From positions 92,335 to 156,334 of the forward strand of contig JAEUIW010000006.1 in NCBI GenBank assembly GCA_016794925.1: a stretch of 64,000 nucleotides of DNA, given 5' to 3'. The DNA comes from Phycisphaerae bacterium. GTDB lineage: Bacteria; Planctomycetota; Phycisphaerae; Phycisphaerales; UBA1924. Under the pieces are notes generated by a model. The model searched no databases. It was not told where the DNA came from and saw nothing but the letters and a program-made list of their open reading frames with translations. The position numbers were made by a program, and so were the translations under genes. This document shows, in pieces, positions 1 through 8,179 of this stretch (positions within the stretch are counted from its first letter, which is position 1; every line of letters begins with the position of its first letter).

Positions 1-2
1 AC

Positions 3-1955
3 ATCGTGGACCTGACCCCGCTCGTGACATCTCGCGGTTCTCGGTACCTGCTGGGGCCGGTGCTGAAGTCCAGCAAGGTCTCGACGGCCTTTTTCAACGC
101 CATGCCTTCGGCATCGGCCGTGAGCGCCACCTCCATCGTCGCGCCGTACCCGTCCCCGAGTTACTCGCTCTGGAATGCCCCCGGCGCGGGCATCAACGGC
201 AACTCCACATTGAACGACCCGGGTATCGAAGTGATTCCGGGATCGGCCTCCGGTCGCCAGCTGACGCTGGCGATGGGTGAGTTCGACACCAGCGACGGCG
301 GCAAACAGTACAACGGCGTGATCGCGGGAGTGGTGTCGTACGACCCGACCGAACCGGCACGTGTGTACGTGACCCGACTCGCGGCGGCCGTGAACGGCAC
401 GAATGCGAACGACGAACGGAGTTTCTTCGGAGTGGGATCCGCGGACGCGACCGGCAAGGTCTACTTCCGCGCGGATTCGCTCGGGGCAACGGGCACCAAT
501 CCGATCAACGGGAACAACTACTTTCGGATCAATGCTTTGGCGCGGAACCCGGGGGTGATCAACTACATCGACAACCAGGCCACGGGCGGCTCGGACAGCG
601 GCGCGACCAACTGGATCCTGCGCCGGGTCACCACGACCACCGTGAACCCACCCGCCTGCGCGGCCGAGTCACTCGCGGGTCGGTCGATTCTGCTCGCCTC
701 GAATTACTCCGGTCAGTTTGTCCATGAGAACGCCGCCAACACGACCAACACGACCAACACCCATCGCCCGGGGACGGCTGCGCAGCGCGGCAACGTGTCG
801 TACAGCAGCCGCAATTTCCTCCCCGCGAGCCAGTTCGGCACCGCCGCGATGCTGACGCGCACCACCTCGAACGAGCCCACCAATTCGGTCAGCGTGTGGG
901 GCGTCGGCGCGGGCGGATCGCCGGTCGGCTCACTGAAGCTCGACCTTCCGTTGGTTATCGCGGATCTTGAGCCCGGCGTGAATTTCAGCAGCGAGGCGTA
1001 CGGGGTATCCCGTGCCGATGCGTTCAACGGCTACCTGAGCCAGATCAGCTTCCGGGGGGGGAACGGCCCGGTCGCTCTGGGCGTGGATCAGCCGGGCCGG
1101 TTGCTTGTTGCCGCGAGTGTGGACGCCGGTGCGTCCGCGGTGGACCAGGAGCTGAACTACATCGCGGTTTCCCGGACGGAGACGTCCGGACCCACCGAGT
1201 GGGTTTTGGCCGCTTGGGTCTCGAATCTCGATGGGAAGCCGATCCGTAGCGCATCGGGATTGCCGATCGGTCGCTTGGCTCGGTATTCGCAGATTTCCGG
1301 CGGCGCGATGTCCGGCCCAAGCCTTTCGTCACCGGCCATGGATTCAGCTGGCGGACTGTGGTTCATTGGCGCGTGCGAGTTCTTCGACCGGCTGCCTGGC
1401 GGGGCGAGCGAGTTCAACCTCGCGCTGCTACGAGGGGCATACGACGCCGCGACTTTCTCGTACACGCTCGAGAGTGTGATCGAAGAGGGGGATGTGTTCT
1501 TCGGTGCGAATTCGAGCCGCGATTACCAAGTCCGCCGGCTGATTCTCCAGGATGGGGGATCACTGGCCAGCGGATCGTTCTATTCGGGTGCGGTGTGCCA
1601 GGATGCAGCGGGTGGGATCGATCCGGCGACCCTGGGGCCCCGAGACGGCCGAGCCTTGGGCGGCCTCGCAATTGCAGCCGAGATCGTCTACGACGTGAAT
1701 GGGGATGGCCTGTTCGAAAAGGTGACGGGTCCGGGGGGCAACCCGTCAAGCCCGGACCAGGAGTACTTCGCGCTGATGTTCCTGTCGGGCGCGGCCTGCC
1801 CCGCCGATTTCAACGGGGACGGGTCCGTTGACGATTTCGATTATTTTGACTTTTTGAACGGGCTCTTTGCGGCGACGGCGGACTTCAATGGTGACACTTC
1901 AGTGGACGATTTCGACTACTTTGATTTTCTGAACGCTTTCTTCGGCGGGTGTTAG
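3..1955 (+). CDS. Secreted dockerin-tailed protein, 5' truncated by the window edge
   Basis: The frame is open from the first bases (the codon before the first possible GTG start is Ile). The visible N-terminus aligns with residues about 50 onward of the next gene's product (both read Val-Asp-Leu, then a Lys-Ser-Ser-Lys element), so the true start and signal peptide lie outside the window. About 650 residues are visible. The body is an unrecognised extracellular domain rich in Gly, Ser, Thr and Asn. The last 55 residues hold two dockerin-like EF-hand repeats (pattern DFNGDGSVDDFDYFDFLN), preceded by Cys near visible residue 598 and ending in Gly-Gly-Cys. This matches what I know as the GC-type dockerin of Phycisphaerales. 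The ligand and function of the body are unknown. It is a tandem paralogue of the gene at 2303. Confidence 0.85.
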   Translation: MVDLTPLVTSRGSRYLLGPVLKSSKVSTAFFNAMPSASAVSATSIVAPYPSPSYSLWNAPGAGINGNSTLNDPGIEVIPGSASGRQLTLAMGEFDTSDGGKQYNGVIAGVVSYDPTEPARVYVTRLAAAVNGTNANDERSFFGVGSADATGKVYFRADSLGATGTNPINGNNYFRINALARNPGVINYIDNQATGGSDSGATNWILRRVTTTTVNPPACAAESLAGRSILLASNYSGQFVHENAANTTNTTNTHRPGTAAQRGNVSYSSRNFLPASQFGTAAMLTRTTSNEPTNSVSVWGVGAGGSPVGSLKLDLPLVIADLEPGVNFSSEAYGVSRADAFNGYLSQISFRGGNGPVALGVDQPGRLLVAASVDAGASAVDQELNYIAVSRTETSGPTEWVLAAWVSNLDGKPIRSASGLPIGRLARYSQISGGAMSGPSLSSPAMDSAGGLWFIGACEFFDRLPGGASEFNLALLRGAYDAATFSYTLESVIEEGDVFFGANSSRDYQVRRLILQDGGSLASGSFYSGAVCQDAAGGIDPATLGPRDGRALGGLAIAAEIVYDVNGDGLFEKVTGPGGNPSSPDQEYFALMFLSGAACPADFNGDGSVDDFDYFDFLNGLFAATADFNGDTSVDDFDYFDFLNAFFGGC

Positions 1956-2005
1956 GCTGGGAAGACTGGAGAACCTGGAGAATTTGAGAAGCCGACCCCG
2001 AACCC

Positions 2006-2044
2006 CCACCGAGATAGGCGGCTCGGTGGATAGTAGGACTTTTT
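2006..2044 (+). terminator. Possible terminator hairpin in the 1956-2302 gap
   Basis: CCACCGAG (2006-2013) and CTCGGTGG (2022-2029) form a perfect 8-bp stem with an 8-nt loop. A run of five T follows at 2040-2044, about 10 nt after the stem, which is farther than usual. It lies 50 bp past the stop of the first dockerin gene. The rest of the 347-bp gap (1956-2302) shows no convincing gene. It carries a TAGTAGG/CCTACTA inverted pair (2031-2037 and 2101-2107) and, at its 3' end, the ribosome binding site of the next gene. Confidence 0.4.
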
Positions 2045-2302
2045 ACACGATCTTGAACCAATTCGCGCCGTCGCGTGCACGCAGCGATGCACCTCGAAGC
2101 CCTACTATCTCGTCTTCGGTCGCGGGCGTCCGCGAACGAATGAGGAGAGCGCTTTCCATTTCGGCGGCGTGTACACGAGGGCCGTTCCCGCGCGGGGCGG
2201 GAGCTTCGAGCCGTCCGCGGGAGAAACCGTCCGAGAGGCGGGCGCGTCATGAGCACGTTCGGATCATCAGGCACCCTCAAGAAGCAGCAAACAGGAGCGC
2301 AC

Positions 2303-4438
2303 ATGAACACGAATCGCATTCGGATCGCGGCATTGGTGATGCTGGCGGGCGCGGCCCCGTCACTGGCGCAGGACAGCACGGCCAAGACGGGCTCGACCAG
2401 CGACGCCCTCAACCCCTACAGCACGACCCTGCAGCGAACGAACTACGTGGTCGATCTCGGTCGCGTGACGAGCAGCTGGGGCATCACCTGGGGCATCGCG
2501 CCGATCGCCAAGAGCAGCAAAAGCAGCGTGTTCTTCAGCAACAGCTTCCTGAATGCGCAGGGTATCAGCCGTGAGACGCTGAATGTCGGTTCGTTCGCCG
2601 CGGGCAGCTACGCCGCCTGGGCCGCAGCGGGCGCCGGCGTCAGCCCGACGGACAACGACGCTCCGGGAACGGTGAGCAGCTCGGGCCTGAGCGGCAAGCA
2701 GATGGGATGGCTGTTCGCCGAGGCGAACAGCTCATCGGCATCCGACAACGCGAACTACGACGCGGTGATCGCGGGCGTGATCAACTATGACCCGGGCGCG
2801 CCGTCGCGTCTGTACGTCTCGCGCATCAATGCCGCGATCGACGGCACGACGACCGGGGAGAGTTTCGCGAGCTTCGGCGCCGGCAGTGTCGACGCCAACG
2901 CCAACGCCCATTTCCGCGCGGACAATTTCGCGGCGACCGGGGCCAATCCCCTCCAGAAGAAGAACGCGTTCCGTGTCCGGGCGCTCAACCGGAACACCGC
3001 GACGCTCAACACGGTCAGCCAGCTGGGCGGGTCGGACGCGGCGGCGACCAACTGGCTCGTGCAGAATTTCGAACTCAGCGCGAACGCGACGGACCTCTCC
3101 GTGCCGACCATCATCCCCCAGTCGATCGCCGGACGGCCGGTGCTGCTCACCAGCCGATTCGACAAGAACTACTGGGCGGAGACGACCGCGGGCGTCATGG
3201 GCGCCCCGACGGCCACGCACCGCCCGGGGACCAACGACCACCGCGGAGCGCTTTCGTACAGCCGCTTCAACTTCGCCGGATTCGCCTCGGCCACGAGCGG
3301 CATGTCCTGCACGCTCGTCAAGCCGGATGCGGACACGCTCACGCGCGGCATTTCCGTGTGGGGGCTTGACGCCAACGGGAATGTCACCAACACCCGTCTC
3401 ATCCAGTTGCCTACCTCAGCTGGTCAGATCAACATCACCGACAATGACACCGGCCTGAACACAACCACTGTCTATCCCGCGACCACCAGCGAGTTTGATC
3501 ACTACCGCAGCCTGGCCGGCCCGCGCGGCGGCAATGGACAGCCCGCCATCGGCACGGATCAGGCGGGCAACCTCATCGCTTCGGCCGTGGTCTACGGCAA
3601 CGGCACGGGCAATGGCGACGCGCAGACGTTCTGCGCCGTGGCCAAGTCCACGCCCGCGGGCACGACCACCTGGACGCTCGCCGGGTACGTGTACCTCGAT
3701 CTCGGTTCTGGCCTCTTCGTCGGCAAGCCCATCGTCGATGGCTCCGGCACGCCCATCGGCCAGATGACGGCGCTCACGAACGTCACCGGCGGCATCCCAT
3801 TCGGCCCTTCGATGTCGGCTCCCGCGATCGACTCGGTCGGCAATGTCTGGTTTATCACGGCCGCGGAGCTCTACAACCGGCTTCCCGACGGCAGCAGCGA
3901 CTTTGATAACGTTCTGGTGCGAGCGGTCTATAACCCCGCGACATTCTCCTACAAGCTCGAAAAGGTCCTTGAGCTGGGCGACGAGATTTTCGGCCCCAAC
4001 TCCGGCACCAATTACCAGATCCGGTTCCTGAGCATCGCCACCACGACCAGCACGGCCACGATCGGCACGGTCAGCCCCTCCACGCTGTGGTCGCAGAACG
4101 TCAACCAGGACGTGTACGGGAACGCGGACCGTTCGACGCTCTCGACACGCGACCCGCGCACACTCGGCGGCCTCGTGCTCAACGCGAGCATCGTGTACGA
4201 CACCAACAACGACGGGGACTATGACACGGCCCTTGGCGACCAGAGCTACCAGGCGCTGATGTTCATCGGAGGTTCGTTCTGCAAGGCCGATTGGAATGGT
4301 GATGGTTCCGTCGACGATTTCGATTTCTTCGACTTCCTGAATGACCTGAACCTCGGCACGGCCGACTACAACGGCGACACGTCGACTGACGATTTCGATT
4401 TCTTTGATTTCTTGAACGATTTCAACGCGGGATGCTGA
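2303..4438 (+). CDS. Secreted dockerin-tailed protein (paralogue of the preceding gene)
   Basis: The product has 711 residues. I chose ATG at 2303 because it has a CAGGAG element 7 nt upstream and opens a clear Sec signal peptide (Met-Asn-Thr-Asn-Arg, hydrophobic core, Ala-Gln cleavage near residue 23); an in-frame ATG at 2249 would bury it. The body resembles the upstream gene along its length, including a shared block (residues about 500-580) where a GPS/MSAPAIDS element is followed by a NRLPDGSSDF-like element. The C-terminus holds two dockerin-like calcium-binding repeats with DDFDFFDFLND, a Cys before the first repeat and a final Gly-Cys. Function of the body is unknown. A cell-surface or cell-associated role is inferred from the tail. 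A strong terminator follows. Confidence 0.88.
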   Translation: MNTNRIRIAALVMLAGAAPSLAQDSTAKTGSTSDALNPYSTTLQRTNYVVDLGRVTSSWGITWGIAPIAKSSKSSVFFSNSFLNAQGISRETLNVGSFAAGSYAAWAAAGAGVSPTDNDAPGTVSSSGLSGKQMGWLFAEANSSSASDNANYDAVIAGVINYDPGAPSRLYVSRINAAIDGTTTGESFASFGAGSVDANANAHFRADNFAATGANPLQKKNAFRVRALNRNTATLNTVSQLGGSDAAATNWLVQNFELSANATDLSVPTIIPQSIAGRPVLLTSRFDKNYWAETTAGVMGAPTATHRPGTNDHRGALSYSRFNFAGFASATSGMSCTLVKPDADTLTRGISVWGLDANGNVTNTRLIQLPTSAGQINITDNDTGLNTTTVYPATTSEFDHYRSLAGPRGGNGQPAIGTDQAGNLIASAVVYGNGTGNGDAQTFCAVAKSTPAGTTTWTLAGYVYLDLGSGLFVGKPIVDGSGTPIGQMTALTNVTGGIPFGPSMSAPAIDSVGNVWFITAAELYNRLPDGSSDFDNVLVRAVYNPATFSYKLEKVLELGDEIFGPNSGTNYQIRFLSIATTTSTATIGTVSPSTLWSQNVNQDVYGNADRSTLSTRDPRTLGGLVLNASIVYDTNNDGDYDTALGDQSYQALMFIGGSFCKADWNGDGSVDDFDFFDFLNDLNLGTADYNGDTSTDDFDFFDFLNDFNAGC

Positions 4439-4475
4439 TCGCGTCGCCCCCCGCCTTCGGGCGGGCTCACGAACG

Positions 4476-4508
4476 GGCCGTTTGGGAGCAATCCTGAGCG
4501 GCCTTTTT
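4476..4508 (+). terminator. Rho-independent terminator
   Basis: GGCCG (4476-4480) pairs with CGGCC (4499-4503). An inner stem GGGA/TCCT closes a GCAA tetraloop (4488-4491), and TTTTT follows immediately at 4504-4508. It sits 38 bp after the dockerin gene ending at 4438. A second hairpin, CCCGCC-TTCG-GGCGGG (4450-4465), lies just upstream. The position argues against an upstream start (4482) for the next gene. Confidence 0.8.
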
Positions 4509-4652
4509 CCATCAAGGATCGTCGCATTTCGGGCAGAGCAAGGTGCCCTCGCAAGAATTCACCGATCGGGCTCGGCACCTGACACCGCGGTAGGATTGCC
4601 CCGGTGCCGAGCGAGCGGGGCCACGCGCAACGCGCAAGAGGAGGTCAGAAAG

Positions 4653-5993
4653 ATGAACCGTGTGCGATTCGCGTGCAGCGTCGCGGCGTGTTTCGGATCG
4701 GCGTCGGTCGCGTCGGCGCAGTGGGACCCGACGCACGCACAATGGGGAAAGACCCGGCCTTCGGACCTGAGGGTGATGACCTGGAACGTCCAGGACGGCG
4801 TCTGCACGTCCAACCCCAAGGCATCGACGGACGCCGATTGGGACGGCCTGGTCCGCTCGGTTGCCGCGTTCAAACCTGACGTGCTGTTCATGCAGGAAAC
4901 CGGGGACAACTCCGGCAACGGAACCGGAAGCGGCCTCGACAGCGTCGCCGATCTCGCCACCGTGATCTCGATGTTCTTCAACGGCGGCACGGACTCGTTC
5001 CGCGGCAACGCGGCGATCACGTCGTGGGTGAAGAAGTACGCCGCGTCGTTCGACATGCCGTACGTGTTCGTGAGCGCGAACAACGACGGGTTCAATCGCA
5101 ACGTCATCCTCTCGCGCTATCCGTTCGCCGATCTTAACGGCGACAACAAGGCGACCAACGGGGACATCTTCAGCGTCTCGCCAGACTTGTACGCGCCGGG
5201 AGGGGGGGGCGGAATCCGCGGGTTCGCGACCACCGAGATCAACCTTCCCGACTCGATCTACGCGGGCAACCTCCTGGCGGCAACCTGCCATCTCAAGAGC
5301 GGGGGTGATTCGCAGTCGATGGCGGACCGGATCACCGCATCGCAGAACATCACGTACTTCCTCGACTACTTCTTCAACGGCGCGAACGCGGGAACACCGG
5401 ATCCGCGCAACCGCATCGGTGACAGTCCGGCCGCGACCAGCATTCTCGGGCCGACCACGCCCATGATCTGGGGCGGTGACTTCAACGAGGACGAACTGAA
5501 CAACGGTCGCAAAGGCCCCGCTGAGTGGATGACAATCGCCCCGTCTTCCGCGGCCCAGGACGGGACCGACCGGGACCGCTCGGACAGCACGTACGATTCC
5601 TCGGTCGAGTTCTTCAGTGGTTCGCGCAACACGCAAGGCAGCAGCAAGCTGGACTACATTTGCTGGCAGGACAGCATCGCGACGCTGCGGCGCTCATGGG
5701 TGTTCAACAGCGCGCTCGTCCCGCTGGCGGATCAGCCCCCGGAGTTCGCGGGGTACATTTTTGGCATCGTGACGCTCAGCACGAACGCCTCGGACCACCG
5801 GCTGGTCGTTGCCGATTTCCGTCTCCCGTTGCGTTGTCCCGCGGACTGGAACCTCGACGGTTCGGTGGACGATTTCGATTTCTTTGATTTCCTGAATGAC
5901 TTCGCGGCGAACAGCGCCGATTACAACAACGACGGCTCCACGGATGATTTCGATTTCTTCGATTTCCTGAACGATTTCGCGGCGCCCTGCTGA
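4653..5993 (+). CDS. Secreted endonuclease/exonuclease/phosphatase-fold enzyme with dockerin tail
   Basis: The product has 446 residues. ATG at 4653 follows an AGAGGAGG element and opens a signal peptide that ends near residue 23 (Ala-Ser-Ala-Gln). The catalytic domain has the DNase I-like (EEP) hallmarks in order: TWNVQDG with Asn45, MQET with Glu82, WGGDFNED near residue 274 and SDHRLVVADF near residue 383. Such folds hydrolyse phosphodiesters or phosphomonoesters with a divalent metal; the substrate here cannot be told from sequence. The tail repeats the DDFDFFDFLNDF dockerin motif twice, starts with Cys-Pro-Ala-Asp and ends Ala-Pro-Cys. It is the third consecutive dockerin gene. A terminator at 4476-4508 separates it from the second, so it probably has its own promoter. 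Confidence 0.88.
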   Translation: MNRVRFACSVAACFGSASVASAQWDPTHAQWGKTRPSDLRVMTWNVQDGVCTSNPKASTDADWDGLVRSVAAFKPDVLFMQETGDNSGNGTGSGLDSVADLATVISMFFNGGTDSFRGNAAITSWVKKYAASFDMPYVFVSANNDGFNRNVILSRYPFADLNGDNKATNGDIFSVSPDLYAPGGGGGIRGFATTEINLPDSIYAGNLLAATCHLKSGGDSQSMADRITASQNITYFLDYFFNGANAGTPDPRNRIGDSPAATSILGPTTPMIWGGDFNEDELNNGRKGPAEWMTIAPSSAAQDGTDRDRSDSTYDSSVEFFSGSRNTQGSSKLDYICWQDSIATLRRSWVFNSALVPLADQPPEFAGYIFGIVTLSTNASDHRLVVADFRLPLRCPADWNLDGSVDDFDFFDFLNDFAANSADYNNDGSTDDFDFFDFLNDFAAPC

Positions 5994-6010
5994 ATCCAGC
6001 GAGCCGACGC

Positions 6011-6415
6011 TCAGCACTCGGGCGGGAGGTGCGGTTTCAGCCGCGCCAGCAAATCGGCCTTGGTTACCGGCTTGGTGAGATAGTCGTCCGCGCCGGACTC
6101 GGTGGCCTTCTCGACGTCGCTGACCTCGTTCAGGGCCGTGAGCATGATGACACGGATGTTCCTGGTCCGGGGATCAGCCTTGATCTTGCGGCAGACCTGA
6201 AAGCCGCTCATTCGCGGCATCATGATGTCGAGCAAGACCACGCCCGGAGGATCCGCCTCGATGGCGCGGAGTGCCTCGATCCCATCCGAAGCGGTGCGAA
6301 CGGGTAGGTTGAGGTCCTCGAGATAGGCCGCGATCAACTCGACGTTCGGCTCATGGTCGTCAACCACGAGAATCGACGTTCGGGAGCGGTTGTCCATGGG
6401 CAAAGGAACACTCAT
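6011..6415 (-). CDS. Stand-alone response-regulator receiver protein
   Basis: The product has 134 residues, a single CheY-like receiver with no output domain. Visible are the acidic pair Asp19-Asp20 (VVDD), the phospho-acceptor Asp63 in LLDIMMP, Thr93 in MLTA, and Lys115 in TKP. The family receives phosphate from a histidine kinase and passes the signal by protein contact. No kinase gene is nearby, so the partner is unknown. No Shine-Dalgarno is evident before either the ATG at 6415 or the one at 6397. The gene converges on the dockerin nuclease gene, with 17 bp between stops. Confidence 0.9.
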   Translation of the reverse strand: MSVPLPMDNRSRTSILVVDDHEPNVELIAAYLEDLNLPVRTASDGIEALRAIEADPPGVVLLDIMMPRMSGFQVCRKIKADPRTRNIRVIMLTALNEVSDVEKATESGADDYLTKPVTKADLLARLKPHLPPEC

Positions 6416-6569
6416 GCCGAGAAGATGGTAGCCCGACCGGGCGCTCCTACGGTCCCAGCCCGGGCAGCGCGGTTTGAAGCTGTCGCACGCGAGACGCCGA
6501 TAGTCTTGGGCGGTTGGCGCGTCAGATTTCGGACCCGCGGCTTGGGTTCAGATCGTGCAGGAGAAAAGC

Positions 6570-8171
6570 ATGGCGAGAGCGGGAGATATCGGGACGATGG
6601 CCGCATGGCTGCTCGCAGCGTGCGCTGTCAGCTCGCCGGTCGTTGAAGTACGTGGGCAACCGCTCGACCGCGAGGTCGAGAGTCTCGTCGCGCAATCAAA
6701 GCTTGGACCGGTACGGGTCGGGATTTGCGTGGTCGACACCGCTTCGGGCCGTGTACTGGCCGAGCACAACGCCCGCGACAGTTTTATGCCGGCCTCCAAC
6801 ATGAAGCTGCTCACATCCGGCGCGGCGGTCCTCGTGCTCAGCCCTGACTTTGAATTCCGCACGACGCTCTTCATGGATAATGGGCGACTCGTCATCAAGG
6901 GTGCCGGCGACCCCGCTCTCGCCGATCCGGTGCTGCTCGAACAGATGCACATGGGGGTGGACGGGCTTGTTCGTGCGCTCGTCGACGGCGTCTCGGCGAA
7001 GGGCGTGCGTGAGGTCCGAGAAGTCATCGTGGACGATCGGGTCTTCGACCGGGACTACATCCATCCGAGCTGGCCGAAGGAGCAACTGAATCAGTGGTAT
7101 TGCGCCGAAGTGAGCGGACTCAATTTCCACACCAACATCCTGAGTGTGTTCGCGTCCCCAGCAACTCGCCCCGGATCGACGCCGTCGATCCGCACCGAAC
7201 CCTCGGCCGATTGGATCGAGCTCACCAACAAGTCGCAGACGGTCAGCACCGGCAGCACATCGATCTGGCTCGCACGGGAGGCGGCGGCCAACCGCTTCAC
7301 CGTGTTCGGCAGCGTCCGCGCTGCGCTCGACAAACCAGTTGAAGTGACGATGCACGAGCCCGCCCTGGTCTTCGGGCGGCTGGTCGCTGATCGCCTCGGT
7401 GCCGCCGGCTTCCGCAACACTGACGGAACTTCCCCCCGGGCCCGTCTGGCGGACGAAAAAGACGAATTCCCGACCGCGGCGCAGGCCGAGACGCTCGCGG
7501 TCGTGCGCACACCGCTCAACGTCGTGCTGGAGCGCTGCAACGTGAGCTCACACAACCTGTACGCCGAGAGTCTGATCAAGCGACTCGGCCATGAGGCGAC
7601 CGGTCAGCCCGGGTCGTGGGCGAACGGCGCCGCGGTGCTGCGGATGCAGCTCAATGCGAAGCTCGGTCCCGACACGGACGGCGGTGGGAGCACCGTCGTC
7701 GCCGACGGATCGGGCCTCAGCCGCGAGAACCGTGTCACACCGCTCCTCTTGGCCCAATGGCTGCGGGCCATGCACGCGGACAAGGCAACCAAGGACGCGC
7801 TGCTCGAATCGATGCCCGTCGCGGGAGAGGAGGGCACACTCAAGAAACGCTTCCGAGGCAAGAAACTCGGGCACGAGGTGCGGGCCAAGAGCGGCTTCAT
7901 CAACGGGGTGCAGTGCCTCTCGGGTTATGTCGTTGACCACGACACTGATCGTTGCGTTGCGTTCAGCGTGCTCATCAACGACATCACCCCCAAGACCCCG
8001 TTCGGCAAGGCCAAAGAGCTGCACGAATCGGTCGTCGCGACGATCGATAAGTGGCTGACCCGGACGAGCCGATCCGCGGCCGAACCCGCGACGTCCAGGA
8101 ACGATTCTGAAGGAACCGCTTCGCCCGACGGAAAAAAGCCTCGCACCGCCGCATCGCCCGCTCGACGTTGA
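6570..8171 (+). CDS. dacB: D-alanyl-D-alanine carboxypeptidase/endopeptidase (PBP4 family)
   Basis: The product has 533 residues. The ATG at 6570 has AGGAG 7 nt upstream; the GTG at 6555 would place that element inside the gene. A signal peptide is followed by the three penicillin-binding motifs of class C PBPs: SxxK as Ser76-Asn-Met-Lys79, SxN as Ser-His-Asn near residue 330, and KTG represented by Lys-Ser-Gly near residue 440. The family removes the terminal D-Ala and cuts cross-links in peptidoglycan in the periplasm. Its presence agrees with a planctomycete that makes peptidoglycan. The C-terminal 40 residues are a polar, low-complexity tail. It converges on the decarboxylase gene with 8 bp between stops. 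Confidence 0.88.
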   Translation: MARAGDIGTMAAWLLAACAVSSPVVEVRGQPLDREVESLVAQSKLGPVRVGICVVDTASGRVLAEHNARDSFMPASNMKLLTSGAAVLVLSPDFEFRTTLFMDNGRLVIKGAGDPALADPVLLEQMHMGVDGLVRALVDGVSAKGVREVREVIVDDRVFDRDYIHPSWPKEQLNQWYCAEVSGLNFHTNILSVFASPATRPGSTPSIRTEPSADWIELTNKSQTVSTGSTSIWLAREAAANRFTVFGSVRAALDKPVEVTMHEPALVFGRLVADRLGAAGFRNTDGTSPRARLADEKDEFPTAAQAETLAVVRTPLNVVLERCNVSSHNLYAESLIKRLGHEATGQPGSWANGAAVLRMQLNAKLGPDTDGGGSTVVADGSGLSRENRVTPLLLAQWLRAMHADKATKDALLESMPVAGEEGTLKKRFRGKKLGHEVRAKSGFINGVQCLSGYVVDHDTDRCVAFSVLINDITPKTPFGKAKELHESVVATIDKWLTRTSRSAAEPATSRNDSEGTASPDGKKPRTAASPARR

Positions 8172-8179
8172 TCCGGCGT

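Noticed and set aside
4512..5636. 374-codon minus-strand open frame
   Set aside because: Antisense to the dockerin-tailed nuclease gene; no motif.
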